DNA of 64,000 nucleotides from Apostichopus japonicus. Its lineage: Eukaryota; Echinodermata; Holothuroidea; Aspidochirotida; Stichopodidae. Below are positions 34,765 through 45,402 of this stretch, piece by piece. A program made the translations under genes and the position numbers. The notes beneath the pieces are model-generated. The model searched no databases and was not told where the DNA came from. It saw nothing but the letters and a program-made list of their open reading frames with translations. Location: assembly GCF_037975245.1 (NCBI RefSeq), contig NC_092577.1, positions 3,555,501 through 3,619,500 of the forward strand. Reading direction: 5' to 3'. The stretch's first letter is position 1; every line of letters starts with the position of its first letter.

Positions 34765-36976
34765 TTACTCATAACCAAAAGATGACTGAAAACTTACTAA
34801 GTTGTACTGAAATATTTTCCCAGTTTTCCAGGTAGACACTAATAATTTTTCTCCTCTTCTGGTGCTCACCGTAGAAATACACAACGCGTCATCATGCACA
34901 TGTCTTGTTGCAAGTAAACGTTGTCCATCGCGACTGTATTGTACTAATAGGCGTTTAAATGAACTCATAGTAACTGCTGACCACAACATGTAGATGAATT
35001 CATTTTGGTCAGTGCATACGCCAATGGGCCAACAATTAGAGCTTTTGGTGTTTGGTTTGGCAAACTGGAACATAACCATGCAAGTCGAGCCCGTAATAGA
35101 GATAGCGTAAGCTTCCATACCGGTTCTATCACACACTATTAGATTATTGCCGTGTACCGCAATGTCTCTGGGCCATCGAACGGTAGATGGAAGACTAAGG
35201 GCATGACTGTAGTTCAATTGGTCATCGAAGACGGAAATATCTCGGCTGTCTTTATAACCAATGAATATGTCATTGTTGGCCTCGTCGACAGTTACACATG
35301 ATACATCTTGACCAAAAGGCCAAACGCTTTCGTTATCCTTTAAGTCCATCTCTGTATATGAGCCATCGCGAATGTCATATAGTCCAATTTCATTATTCCA
35401 ACAAACTGTTACGACTTTGAACTTTGTCATAAAATCACAATAACGACATTCGAAAGCTAATTCGGATTCAATCTCGTCTTGTCTCAAAGTTGTACCTTTC
35501 AAATCGATAACAGTAACTTGTGTGTGAATGATCTTGCGAAGACTCACCTGTGACGACAATGGTACCTTCTTCATTGCCAGTGATACCGTTAATGTCCCAT
35601 TGTTTGGAGTGAATCCCATCGACATCAACCTCGTCATCAGCAACCTCACTGATGTCAACATGGGACTTTCTATCACAATTCTCAAATTTTGTTATCCTGA
35701 TTTGCGATAATACCTTAAAATCAGGAATCTCCCTGTCCATATCTCGCATCAAACTGTCGATCACAGAGCACATCATTGGTATGCACTTGATGTCAGCCCA
35801 ATCATTTCGGATCGTAAGATGTGCGCTTACAGCCGCTTGAATATTGGTAAGCCTGCTATCAATCGAATCCCAAAAATCTGATATAGCTTTCATTTCTTCC
35901 TGGTTACGCCTTGCATTTATTTCGATTTCTGACACGATACGTTTAAATTCTATCTTGAGGTTAGCAAGTTGATCGAACAGTTTACCTTGTTCTTGGTTAT
36001 TTTCTGCTTGCAAAGCTTGAAAGGCGGTTTCTAATTCCTTCTTCTCCTTTTCACATATTCTATCATACTCCTCATTCAATTCTTGAACTTGTTTCTTTAA
36101 ACTGAGTTTATCTGTTGATATTTTTCCAAGGCTAAGTACATCTTCCATTTGTACCATTCCTCTGTCAAGTTTATCGACTTCATTGTGTATTTTGCCTTTA
36201 ATAATTTCCTCCATGCGATCAAATTGGTTTTGAATATGGGATTTTCGTCTTTCAACGACATGCTTTAACTTTTCTGTTGATTTCGTCATTAACGCACGCT
36301 TCTTTTGAACCCTTTCAAAGTGATTCAACAAATTATCCATCTTTTGGTTGATTCGATTTCGTTCTTCTGATGCCAAATAGGGTACGTCATTGCAAAGCTC
36401 GTGATCGGCATGCTCCACCAAAGAACATTCTCTACACATAAGATGGTTACCATGACATGTTCTGCAACAAAGTTCTAACATATTTTCGGGATGATCACGG
36501 CATCTGGAAATATCTGTTAGTGCAGCCCAATTCGCATTATTCAACTGTCCCGTTTTTACATCGTTCATTGATAGTGTACGATGTCGTGACTTAGATGTTG
36601 CTCCGTGATTATCAAAGCAATTCTGACAAATGAAATCATCACAATTGAAGCAGAAAGCACCAGCATTCTTTATATTTCGACATGACATACACTTCCTCCT
36701 TGTATCAATAGCTTTCTTTATTCTGTGCAGTTGAAGTATGTTCTTCATACTGATGTCAACAAGGAGTCCATCTACTCCATTCTCTGGTAGTGCGTGAACT
36801 ATTCCACAATCAGGACATTGTAATTTGTTATCCTTTCCATTGATAAGACCCATGAGACAACTGCCACAGTATCGATGAAGACATGATAGAAGCTTTGGTT
36901 CCTTTAGCTCATTGAGACAGATGGAGCATATTAGTAAGCTATCATCTGTTTCTAAGAACGGTAACATGGATGTCAT
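34765..36976 (-). pseudogene. TRIM RING/B-box/coiled-coil/propeller gene, frameshifted at the module joint (block A)
   Basis: Family role: RING E3 ubiquitin ligase, cytoplasmic, often in signalling or innate defence. From Met at 36976 the first frame gives 502 residues: RING C17-C20-C32-H34-C37-C40-C54-C57 (C3HC4), a B-box1-like zinc site C96-H132, B-box2 C159/H162/C171/C174/C181/C184/H189/H192, and a coiled coil at about 205-375. Four extra bases (CTTG at 35517-35520, absent from the sister copy at 62580) shift the frame after SSQDHSH, and that frame ends at 35468. The rest, 34765 to about 35516, encodes a beta-propeller (WNNEIGLYDIRDG, WPRDIAVHGNNLIVCD, CWPIGVCTDQNEFIYMLW). A CAG acceptor lies about 10 bp before the ATG, which suggests a spliced 5' UTR. 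An RBCC-only protein could still be made. Confidence 0.85.
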
Positions 36977-37062
36977 CTTTGCAGACCTGGAATGAGCTGG
37001 GTCAGGAATGAATGGAAATACACGTATTCAAACTTTATTAATTACCTAGGGATCTCAGTGCA

Positions 37063-37585
37063 TAATACGTATACCATGAGATGGAGCATTTTGTATGCCT
37101 GCTTGCGTAATTATTAGTCCAATTTCTGCTTTAAATAAAAGCCAACATGATAATGACGTTGCTTAATAATAAGCGAATACGGTGTCTAATCAGTAGATTA
37201 TCAACGCTTCTCCATACAATACTAATCACATTCATATATAATAAAAAGATTAAGTTCATGGTTTCTTCTTTCATGGGACTAAAATGATTATATCGCTTAA
37301 TACGTATACCATGCGATGGAGCATTTCGTATGCCTGCTTACGTAATTATTAGTCCAAATTCTGCTTCAAATAAAAGTCAACATGAAAATGACGTTACTCA
37401 GTAATAAGCGAATAAGGTGTCTAATCAGTAGATTATCAACGCTTCTCCATACAGTAATAATCACATTCACAAATTCTCTACAGCAATTAATTGAAGAGAT
37501 ATTTCCATTAGCAGATTGCGAAGACTTTTGTGAATATCTAATAAAAGGATAAAGTTCATCGTTTCTTCTTTCATGGGAAGAAAAT
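37063..37585. repeat. ~240-bp tandem duplication upstream of the TRIM gene
   Basis: ACGTATACCATGAGATGGAG to about 37280 is repeated from about 37301 (ACGTATACCATGCGATGGAG), with an extra ~60 bp in the second copy. It lies 90-600 bp upstream of the minus-strand TRIM start, so it may include promoter or 5' UTR intron sequence. Confidence 0.85.
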
Positions 37586-37769
37586 GATTATATCGCTATA
37601 TTGAGGGTGCTTTGCAAAGAACAATCTGTAAGAAGTTAACCTGCTTGGAAGATTTCATATAGGTGTTGCCTGTTTAGACTATAGGGACTCTCAATATTGA
37701 CTTAATACCATCTGCTTGTCTAGTTTATATTGCTTGAGTTTCATTGACTTACGTGTCTCCGCTTCATTT

Positions 37770-37870
37770 GATGGATAGATGGATGGATGGATGGATGGAT
37801 GGATGGATGGATGGATTGATGGATGGATGAATGGATCGATAGATGGATGGATGATTGGATAGATAGATAT
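37770..37870. repeat. (GGAT)n microsatellite
   Basis: Imperfect GATG/GGAT tetranucleotide run of about 100 bp. Confidence 0.9.
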
Positions 37871-39433
37871 ATAAACACGCTATTCTATCGCGTTGCAGCT
37901 AGTTAGATCTCTTTAAGAAGTACTGCTATCACAGAAATAGTAGTGTTTTCACTTATATGACATGTCTCTCTTACAGTGCAGTTGTTGCAAAGGTGAAATA
38001 ACTCTCTATCTAACCTGTTGATAGTTCTTAAGAAACAGAAATATTATAAAGAATGTGCTTGGTTTTTCCTTTTTACATTAACCACTATAAGTAAATATTG
38101 ACCTATCATTCATATTTTAATATATATTTTTTTCTTATTCTGTTCGCTTACATTGAAGCCTTACCTTGACCAAAGTAGGCTTCTTTTACTGCGTATAGTG
38201 TCACTCGGGGACAAGTCAAACCTTCTGTATTTGTTGCAAGTGAAACATGAAGAGTAGACCTAAGTTAGTTCTACTCCTTAATGACAACGTCAAAGCCAAT
38301 GGATGTCACAAAGTTACGATCTCGCGACACTTCCTTATAGCTCTGTAGCTGGTGACAAGTGGATCGTTTCTTTGATGATAAATTTGAGTTACGCACTTGA
38401 ACTATCTAAAGTTCAAATTGTAAGATATGCAACATCCAACACTTGATTTTAATGGTTAGCAGTTATAGCTACTGAAGAGGCCACAGTGGTTGAAGTAAGC
38501 TACTTTAAATGTACTATTGTATTACACCGTTACTTGTTATTTAACTATTTCAACACACAATACGAGACATCCCCTTGTGTAAATTTTAACTAAAATTCTG
38601 AATATTTCTGGATATTTGTAGAGATTTCAAATTTAGAGTGTTACCAAAAAATAAAACAATGTCCATGAAATATGGTCCATGGCTCGAAATATTTAAACAA
38701 AATATAAATAAAAGGATTTGAATATATTTACTCCATGAGTTGGATTTTCCATGATTTGTAACTCGTGTTTCTAATTTTGTTTGATGTGTAGTAAACTATT
38801 GCAACGTCAAATATTGTTTATTTAATTAAAGGTATATTTTGGCAGACGATGTAACACTAATTAAAATGAAATAATATTCCACACTGTCAGTTAAGAAAAA
38901 AACCATCATTTCATCTTGTTCATGACTCGAGTGATGAATGATTGAAAGTATCCTATTTCGACTGACTAATCGTTCCATACTCACTCAAAATCATAGCATC
39001 ATAGAATGTGCCCCGTGATGTCATCATTTACAAACGTTCTTCAAAAGCTTGACTTTCCTATTTCAATTCTCATCTTGGTTTGTCCTTGATTATTTGCTAA
39101 TTACTCTAAATTCATCATTTTTTAAAAGGCAATATGTTTAATATTACTCGTCTCTGTTGATATATGATTTGAATATGATGAAGCGAGACAAAACAAAGTT
39201 TGCTCAATTCCTGTTACCAGATGCATTCATACAATTTTACATATATTATCAAGTCTGCATATAACAAGCCATGTTATAATTTATTTATAAATCGTTTGGT
39301 TACCATACGGGTCATATTGAATACTGAATATCATGGCATGTAAAGAAGCAACGTCCTAAGGTTTTGTACCAGATTAAAGCAATTCAACGGAAGGACAAAA
39401 AAGTAGAAAGAGCACATATTAAGTCACGCACGC
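37871..39433. other. AT-rich unique DNA, nothing recognised
   Basis: No open frame of note, no RNA gene and no repeat structure was seen. Confidence 0.4.
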
Positions 39434-39440
39434 ATGTCAG

Positions 39441-39688
39441 AAGGTCACCCAGCAGTCACTCTTGTATATGAAACAAACATAATATGTGACCAATATAGAA
39501 CCGAGAAATGTCAACAGGTAATAAAAGTTCCTTTTGTTGGATTCAAATCTCGTGGTGTTTGTCAAGGATACAAGCTAATTCAAACAAACCTGTCTGTAAA
39601 GGAATGCTTAAAAAGGAAATATACCGTAAGCAGCGAGATATCTGCGTTTGCCCTAGCTGCAGTGTTAGCAGTGTTGGCAGTCATTTAA
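39441..39688 (+). CDS. Possible terminal exon of a secreted or GPI-anchored protein
   Basis: An 82-codon open stretch follows a possible acceptor (GCATGTCAG, 39432-39440) in phase 1. It contains four cysteines (contexts IICD, EKCQ, GVCQ, KECL) and ends in SEISAFALAAVLAVLAVI, a small-residue site followed by a short hydrophobic tail at the very C-terminus, as in GPI-anchor signals. It has no start codon with a signal peptide of its own, and I found no upstream exon. No family is recognised. It could be a chance frame. Confidence 0.25.
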
Positions 39689-40880
39689 GGACAGATCACT
39701 GCCTGTTTCCCTGTGGGAAACACTCCAACTCACCATGTTAATGTTCTCCCCCCCCCCCCATTCGCCATAGCTGCGTGGCTTGTACTGCTGACAGCCATGC
39801 ATCTAACATGCAGATCACTGTACTCAGCAGGTGCTATCCAAGTAACGAAGCGGCAACAGTTCCTCCCCTTCCCCTCCCACCCCTCCAAGATGTAAGTTAA
39901 AGTTGACACAGTACATGTTGCCAATATGAGTATCTATAATCTGGCTCTGTGATATGTGAATCACTGCGTAACCAGTCGTGGATGAATGATAAGACGGATA
40001 TAATGGTTGAAACGGATGAAACGCATGGAACGGATGAAATGAATGAAATAAAAGAATGATGAGGATGAAGTGGACGAAGTGAACGAAGTGGGCGAAGTGG
40101 GCGAAGTGGATAAAGTGGACGAAGTGGGTGAGGTGAGTGAATGGAAGAATAGATGGATTAAATTGCAGAATTACAGTCTACACTTCTATCTGACAGTGCT
40201 ATTTTGATTCTTAAATATGAAAATCTGTTGATGTTTTATTTGCTGTCAATCTTGCATTAAATTGAAGCAACTCCCAATTCGGCGGAGCCAACATTTATTA
40301 TCAATATCAAATACGACTTAAATATTGAGGGAAAAAACCGTTACGATAGATGTTTCATTGCGAAAATTCACCTTTGTTTCCGTTGAATTTTGCAATGTTC
40401 GGCTTTACATGCATGATATAACATACGACGCCAATCGTCTGTAATGAGTGTGAAACGCAACACACAACTGCTGTTAAAACTAGCGCAATGTAATTTTATG
40501 ACGCTTCATTTAAATCGAACGCAGAATAGTTTGACCTTGAAAGGCTAACTAATTGCATTAAAAGAAACAACTTTCAAGAAAAAAATCGATCATCATCACT
40601 TTTATTCATCAATTTCTTTACTTTATTTTATGAGAACTTGTGATCAATTGAACTGTTTCCCGCCTTATTTTTATATCAGATTTGGCACTATCATTTCACA
40701 GATGTTTCACGTAACCTCGAAATAACAATGTTCAGTCGTACATGTGTTATCAATTATACATAATTTAGCAAGTAAATGAGTCAATACCTTTCACACATAG
40801 GAAGCAACAGTTACTTGTTCATAAAGGAAAAGGTTTTGAGCAGATGATCACTGCCCGTTGACCAACTCAAGAGAAAAGGT
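39689..40880. other. Intergenic DNA with a 9-bp simple repeat
   Basis: A purine-rich stretch at about 40012-40145 is made of GGACGAAGT/GAATGAAAT-like 9-mers. A C-run lies at about 39749-39761. No gene is seen. Confidence 0.5.
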
Positions 40881-40888
40881 TATAAATC
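40881..40888 (+). promoter_or_regulatory. TATA-like box of the cysteine-rich peptide gene
   Basis: TATAAATC lies 31-38 bp upstream of the ATG at 40919. A start site about 25-30 bp downstream would leave only a very short 5' leader. Confidence 0.4.
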
Positions 40889-40918
40889 AGCCAGAGATTA
40901 ACCGCAATTGATACAAAG

Positions 40919-42294
40919 ATGGCGTCATTACCTGTACTTGCCTTCTTAGTATTCATGGTGGTTGGATATGCTAACTCTTACTGTATTGAAGGTAAAGTAT
41001 CATTACTATATTATTTCTTGTTTTTGTTTCAACGTCAAGTGAACTTGCTAGAAAACCTAAAAGAAAGTAAATGAGCAAGATACTGGACAAACTGAAACAT
41101 TTTCTATGCATTTGATCGAAAAGTAGATGAGCAGGCATTTAATTCAATGTAGTTTTCCATATCTCGTCGCCTAGACACTTATTTGTTGCTAAACCAGACG
41201 TTAGAGGCACATCGTCAAAAGTCATTACTTCATTATTTGAATTTAGCCGTGGTTGGTTAATCTAACGAACTACGTTAATGGCTATGAGACATTAAGATCG
41301 ACAAATCTATCAAAATCTGTTCAGTTCCAGCTGCTTTTAAAAAAGTGTTGGGTATCTCTGTCATGTGAGGTAGATCCAGAAGTTTATAAAGAATCCGTTG
41401 AAGCCGACTTCCATGTAGGTTGTGTAGCATTAAAAGATAATGTTTCAGTCCCTCCATGGTGAATGATGAGACATATTTGATTATGAGTTAGGTCTATTAT
41501 TAGGTATAAGCTTGTTTTAGTAGACTATGTCTAGTACAAACGGTTTTCAATGTCATCATGATGTGCTCCGCTGCTTGTACGAAATTAATCAGTTAATGTA
41601 TGAAGATATATAGCTAGGCTAGTACAAATATATATAGCAAGGCTAGCATAATATGTTGGTTTACCATTATAATATTACACGGGCTTCATACTCTTGTAAG
41701 TATGTAGTCATCGTTGGTTTACTGGAAAAGTTCCACATTGTTTACTATCAGAAAATCCTGCTAAATGAGTAACATCTTGAATTTATTGGAATATCTTTAT
41801 GAAAGAAAATTGTTGACATATTTCGATGAGACTTCAGGGAAAGAACAGAGTCACACTTGTCAATAGAATTCCTTTGAATTTCATATAGTAAGATTTGTAG
41901 GCTATCCGAACATTAAGCGAGGAAAATAAAGTAATCTGCAAAATTTTGCACTAGCATTGTTTTGAAATACAATTACAAAACTTCGTAAAGGAACTTCTCA
42001 AATTAGATTATACAAGCCAGAAAATTCAAGCCATAACTTATAATAGAACATTGTAGTGTAGAATTTACATAGTAATGTAAACAAATATATTTCAATTGCG
42101 TAGTAGAATGATCTTGTGCTTTTACATTTACAACCTTAAATATATTTTCTATAAATCCGATTGTTTCAGTTTACATCGATCCACCAGTTGGCCCGGAGAA
42201 TGCCCGTTGCCAGCAGGATTTTTTCAGCAGTAGCCACCCATGTACAGAATGCTCTTGCAAGAAAAGTGGAACAAACTACAAATGTTGTTATTAG
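40919..42294 (+). CDS. Secreted cysteine-rich peptide, beta-microseminoprotein-like, two exons
   Basis: Exon 1 (40919-40991) encodes a signal peptide (MASLPVLAFLVFMVVGYANS) and the first mature residues, ending at donor GTAAAG in phase 1. Exon 2 (42170-42294) follows acceptor TTGTTTCAG and continues the frame to TAG at 42292-42294, giving 65 residues. The mature part has cysteines C-x15-C-x10-C-x2-C-x-C-x8-CC. The N-terminal domain of beta-microseminoprotein (PSP94) has C-x15-C-x18-C-x2-C-x-C-x6-CC, so the first spacing and the CxxCxC...CC core agree. A GTAAGA donor overlaps the stop (42294), so an alternative transcript may splice on; the candidate exon at 45604 would create TAA at the join. 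The usual C-terminal domain is not found. Role unknown; family members are secreted. Confidence 0.6.
40992..42169 (+). other. Intron of the cysteine-rich peptide gene
   Basis: GT at 40992 and AG at 42168-42169. It contains an open stretch at 41331-41462 after TCTGTTCAGTTCCAG that ends in PPW and a stop and has three cysteines. It could be an alternative terminal exon, but its phase (0) does not fit exon 1 (phase 1). Confidence 0.45.
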
Positions 42295-42385
42295 TAAGAA
42301 AAATTTAATAAAATATTATGCAGTCATGTGCCTTAGTCATTTGCTTTAATGTGGAAGTTCTTTTCACCGCACTTAACCTCCATTT

Positions 42386-42392
<7 letters not shown>

Positions 42393-42468
<76 letters not shown>
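42393..42468. repeat. (TA)n microsatellite
   Basis: About 38 uninterrupted TA units. Confidence 0.95.
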
Positions 42469-42470
<2 letters not shown>

Positions 42471-42536
42471 AATTATCGATCATTATAGTAACTTTAAATA
42501 ACAGTGTTAATCTAGTTCGGGTAGCCATAAAACCGT

Positions 42537-42732
42537 TCGATTTAAATTGACATATACCGATTTATTTTACTTATCATCGATTTAAATTGGCATATGTCGA
42601 TTTAAATCGATGATATGTCGAATTAAACTGGTATATGCGATTTAAATCGATAGAAGTCAATTTAAGCCGCTGGAAACTGGTATAAGTCGAAGGAATTTGG
42701 TATATGTCGATTTAAATCGGTATAAGTCGATC
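42537..42732. repeat. Degenerate ~20-bp minisatellite with a 12-bp palindromic core
   Basis: The unit is like TCGATTTAAATCGGTATATG, about nine copies. The core CGATTTAAATCG is a perfect palindrome. The array ends exactly where TRIM homology begins (about 42733). Confidence 0.85.
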
Positions 42733-43437
42733 TCCCACGATTTGAGACTGATGGCCCGCCATATACCAGCATAGTCACAGACGAGGAGATTACCTCTATA
42801 TACAGTGATATCAGTTACATCTTCGATTACATCTGGTACTGTTATCGAGTGACAGTTATGCAGCTGATCAGTAAATACATAAATATATCTGCTCTTAGTA
42901 CCAACAATGATGCGTTTTTTGACAGGATCAGTTGTTACACACATCACGTTCAGATCTGCTGGCCAGTTTACGATGACGTCATCAACATTCGTCTTGTCAT
43001 ATGAACCATCAAGAATATCATAAATACCGATTTCATCAGGAGTACAAGCTGTTGCAAACTTGTGAGGAGATAGTAAACAACGATACCGATAGATTGCTTG
43101 TGTTGATTTTTATCCTATCCTGACTTTCTAAGTTTCCTTTCCTATTAAGGACATAGATGCGAGAGGTAATGCCTTTAGTACCACCCGCGATAACAGTACT
43201 ACCATCTAAGGTGCTTGTTATATAATCGATGTACCAAGTTACATGGGTTTTGAACCCCTAAGCTTTAACTACAGACTCTTGTGTTCACTAATCGTTACGT
43301 TATCAAATAGAAATGTCGTTATATCACCGATTATAAACTCAGATAAATATTCTATGTCTGGAGAAATCCTTTTTCATTTCTTGTATCAGAGGTTTACGTG
43401 CTTCTCTAATATCAGGGAGACAATCAGCGTCTGCCCT
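42733..43437 (-). pseudogene. TRIM pseudogene fragment, interrupted by a retrotransposon
   Basis: The minus strand matches the gene at 48843-51029 from the end of the coiled coil into the propeller: a diverged coiled-coil end (43240-43437), then RIYVLNRKGNLESQDRI in the joint region (about 43115-43170), then VTTDPVKKRIIVGTKSR, YIYVFTDQLHNCHSITVPDV and YRGNLLVCDY (about 42770-42945). Several frameshifts are present. The 5' continuation resumes at 45373-45402 on the other side of a LINE insertion and is then lost in AT repeats. Here the codon after the LNRK stretch is intact, unlike the stop in the related gene at 49548. Confidence 0.75.
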
Positions 43438-45372
43438 TAATCTTCTCCGTAACGTCTGCACATAAGGTCAGGATGCTCTCTTTCCACCCCTGTCTATCTT
43501 CTGCAGCTCTTCTCACATCGGACCAGCTTCTCCAGCCATTCTTGTCTCTCTCTTTAGTTGCTGTCCTTCTCTAAGTCGTCTTGGGTCTGCCAACCTTCCT
43601 CCTTCCTTCTGGTGCCCATTCCATTGCTACTCTTGCATGATGTCCTGTCTCCTTCCTCATAATATGACCAATCCAATTCCATCTGCGTCTCCGTATCTCT
43701 ACACTTATTCTATTTATGCCTGTTTGCTGCATAGTTCTGTCCAAGGTGTTTTCAGTATTCTTCGTATGTACTTGAACTGAAAAGCATCCAACTTTTGCTC
43801 CTCTCTCTTTGTCACTTTCCAAGCTTCGCTTCCATATAACAGCACTGATCTTACTAGCGTTTTAAATAGTGTTAGTTTTGTCTTTCTGCCTATTGCACCA
43901 TTTGTCCATATTCTTCCTAGGTTTCTAAATGCACCACGTTCCTTTCCTAATCTGTTTTTGATGTATTCTGTACCTCCTCCATCTTTACTGACTTTGGCCC
44001 CCAGTTATACGAACTCCTCTACGTCTTCCACTTCTATGTTGTTGATTTTCAGTGGCGCATCTACCCTGCTATTCATTCTCATGTGCTTACATTTCTTCAC
44101 ATTCTTATTCAAACCGATTCTTCCTGCCATCTCTTCTACTTTCTCTGTCTTTTTCTGGATGTGGTCATGCCTTGCCGATAACAAGGCAATATCGTCCGCA
44201 AAATCCAGATCCTCAAGCTGCGTGGTAAATCTCCATCTGATGCCTCTTCTTTCTCCTGCAAGTACTCTCTTCATCATCCAATCTATTGCTAACAAAAACA
44301 GGAACCCGCTCATGACACATTCTTGTTTTATCCCAGATGTTACGTGGAAGCACTCAGTTGTTTCACCTTCATCCATAACTGCGCATTCAACGTTGTCATA
44401 TAAAGCCTTCACAATTATAATTATCTTGTCTGGTATCTGGTACTTAAACTGTTGCGATGTAGAGAGACGAAAGCTTTCTCAAAATCAATAAATTGCGCAT
44501 ACAGAGGTGAGTTCCATTCATTTGACTGCTCCAGGATGTTACGCAGTGTAAAAATCTGCTCTGTTGTACTCCTGTTTGTACGAAAACCAGCTTGTTCTTG
44601 TCTCAAAACCTTGTCGACTCCATCCTTTAATCTGTTGATGAGCACTCTTCCGAAGATCTTGCTCATAACTGGCAGCAATGTCACGTCTCTCCAATTGCTC
44701 CAATCTGTGAGGTCCACTTTTTGGGGGATTTTAACAATTAACCCCTTGTTCCATCTTTTTGGGGTTGTCTCCTCTGTCCATATTAAATTAAAGAGGTCTG
44801 TTATTCTTTCCACTGTAGCATTTACATCAGCTTTTAACATTTCAGCTGTTACTTGATCTAAACCTGGGGATTTGCCATTGCTAGTCTTAATCAATGCATC
44901 GTGTACTTCCAGCCTTGTAATAACACCTATGTCGATTTCGACCGCTGCTTCAACACGCTCGTCAGTTTCATGAACCCAGTTCAATGGATCACCTCTGTTT
45001 AACACGGCTGAAAATGATCCTTCCATCTATCTTTTCTAGCCTGCTTGTCTTTAAAATATTACCATCTAACAGCAGCAGTAGTGCTCTTTCATATACCTGT
45101 CAATTTCCGTGTTATAGCGTAAACCTCTTTATAAGCCTTCCATTCTCTGCTGCTCTCTGGGCATCTTGTGCCAATTTGTCTATCCACTTTCTCTCGTCAC
45201 TTCTAGCACTTCTCTTTACTTTTCTGTCTTTTATTATGTAATTCTCTCTCCACCTCTCTTTGATCCTCTCCGATTTTGTGCTATTAATCTTCATATTAAT
45301 TTTCCCCCTTTCATCTGCCTCAACCCATGTCTCTGTTGCGATCCAAGGTTTACTTACTCTCTTGGTGTATCC
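43438..45372 (-). mobile_element. 5'-truncated non-LTR retrotransposon with 31-bp target duplication
   Basis: Minus-strand frames in order: a linker upstream of reverse transcriptase (KPWIATETWVEADERGKINM, about 45280-45340), RT start (SNGKSPGLDQVTAEMLK; RQEQAGFRTNRSTTEQIFTL; FIDFEKAF), then after a frameshift ALYDNVECAVMDEGETTECF and the polymerase box FADDIALLS (about 44175-44200), and a tail with RRRWNWIGHIMRKETGHHAR and GRRKVGRPKTT (about 43571-43690). The frames are broken by a short deletion/frameshift near 44430 and by a TAA near 44005. It lacks an endonuclease and a 3' poly(A). It is bracketed by CTAATATCAGGGAGACA...CGTCTGCCC at 43406-43436 and 45372-45402 (31 bp, two mismatches). The clade is uncertain. 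Confidence 0.85.
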
Positions 45373-45402
45373 TAATATCAGGGAGACACTAAGCGTCTGC
45401 CC

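Larger units (their letters stand above)
4303..36976 (+). repeat. Duplicated block A (ancestral segment plus large insertions)
   Basis: Block A is a direct duplicate of block B (51779-64000). Matching stretches in order are: 4303-4917 with 51779-52451; 14531-14562 plus 17770-19330 with 52443-54006; 23968-25355 with 54005-56700 (B carries extra sequence); and about 29652-36914 with about 56715-64000. The MULE-like, foldback, CACTA-like and Crypton-bearing stretches interrupt it in A only. The segment from 4221 to 4908 shows no gene. The right boundary cannot be fixed because block B runs off the window. Confidence 0.85.

Noticed and set aside
35517-35520. Frameshift explained by a tiny intron
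   Set aside because: Only four bases differ from the open copy, far too short to splice.
40919-42294. Peptide toxin interpretation of the cysteine-rich gene
   Set aside because: The cysteine spacing fits the microseminoprotein domain better, and nothing points to venom use.
43958-45375. Plus-strand frames over the retrotransposon
   Set aside because: They are antisense shadows of the minus-strand reverse transcriptase.
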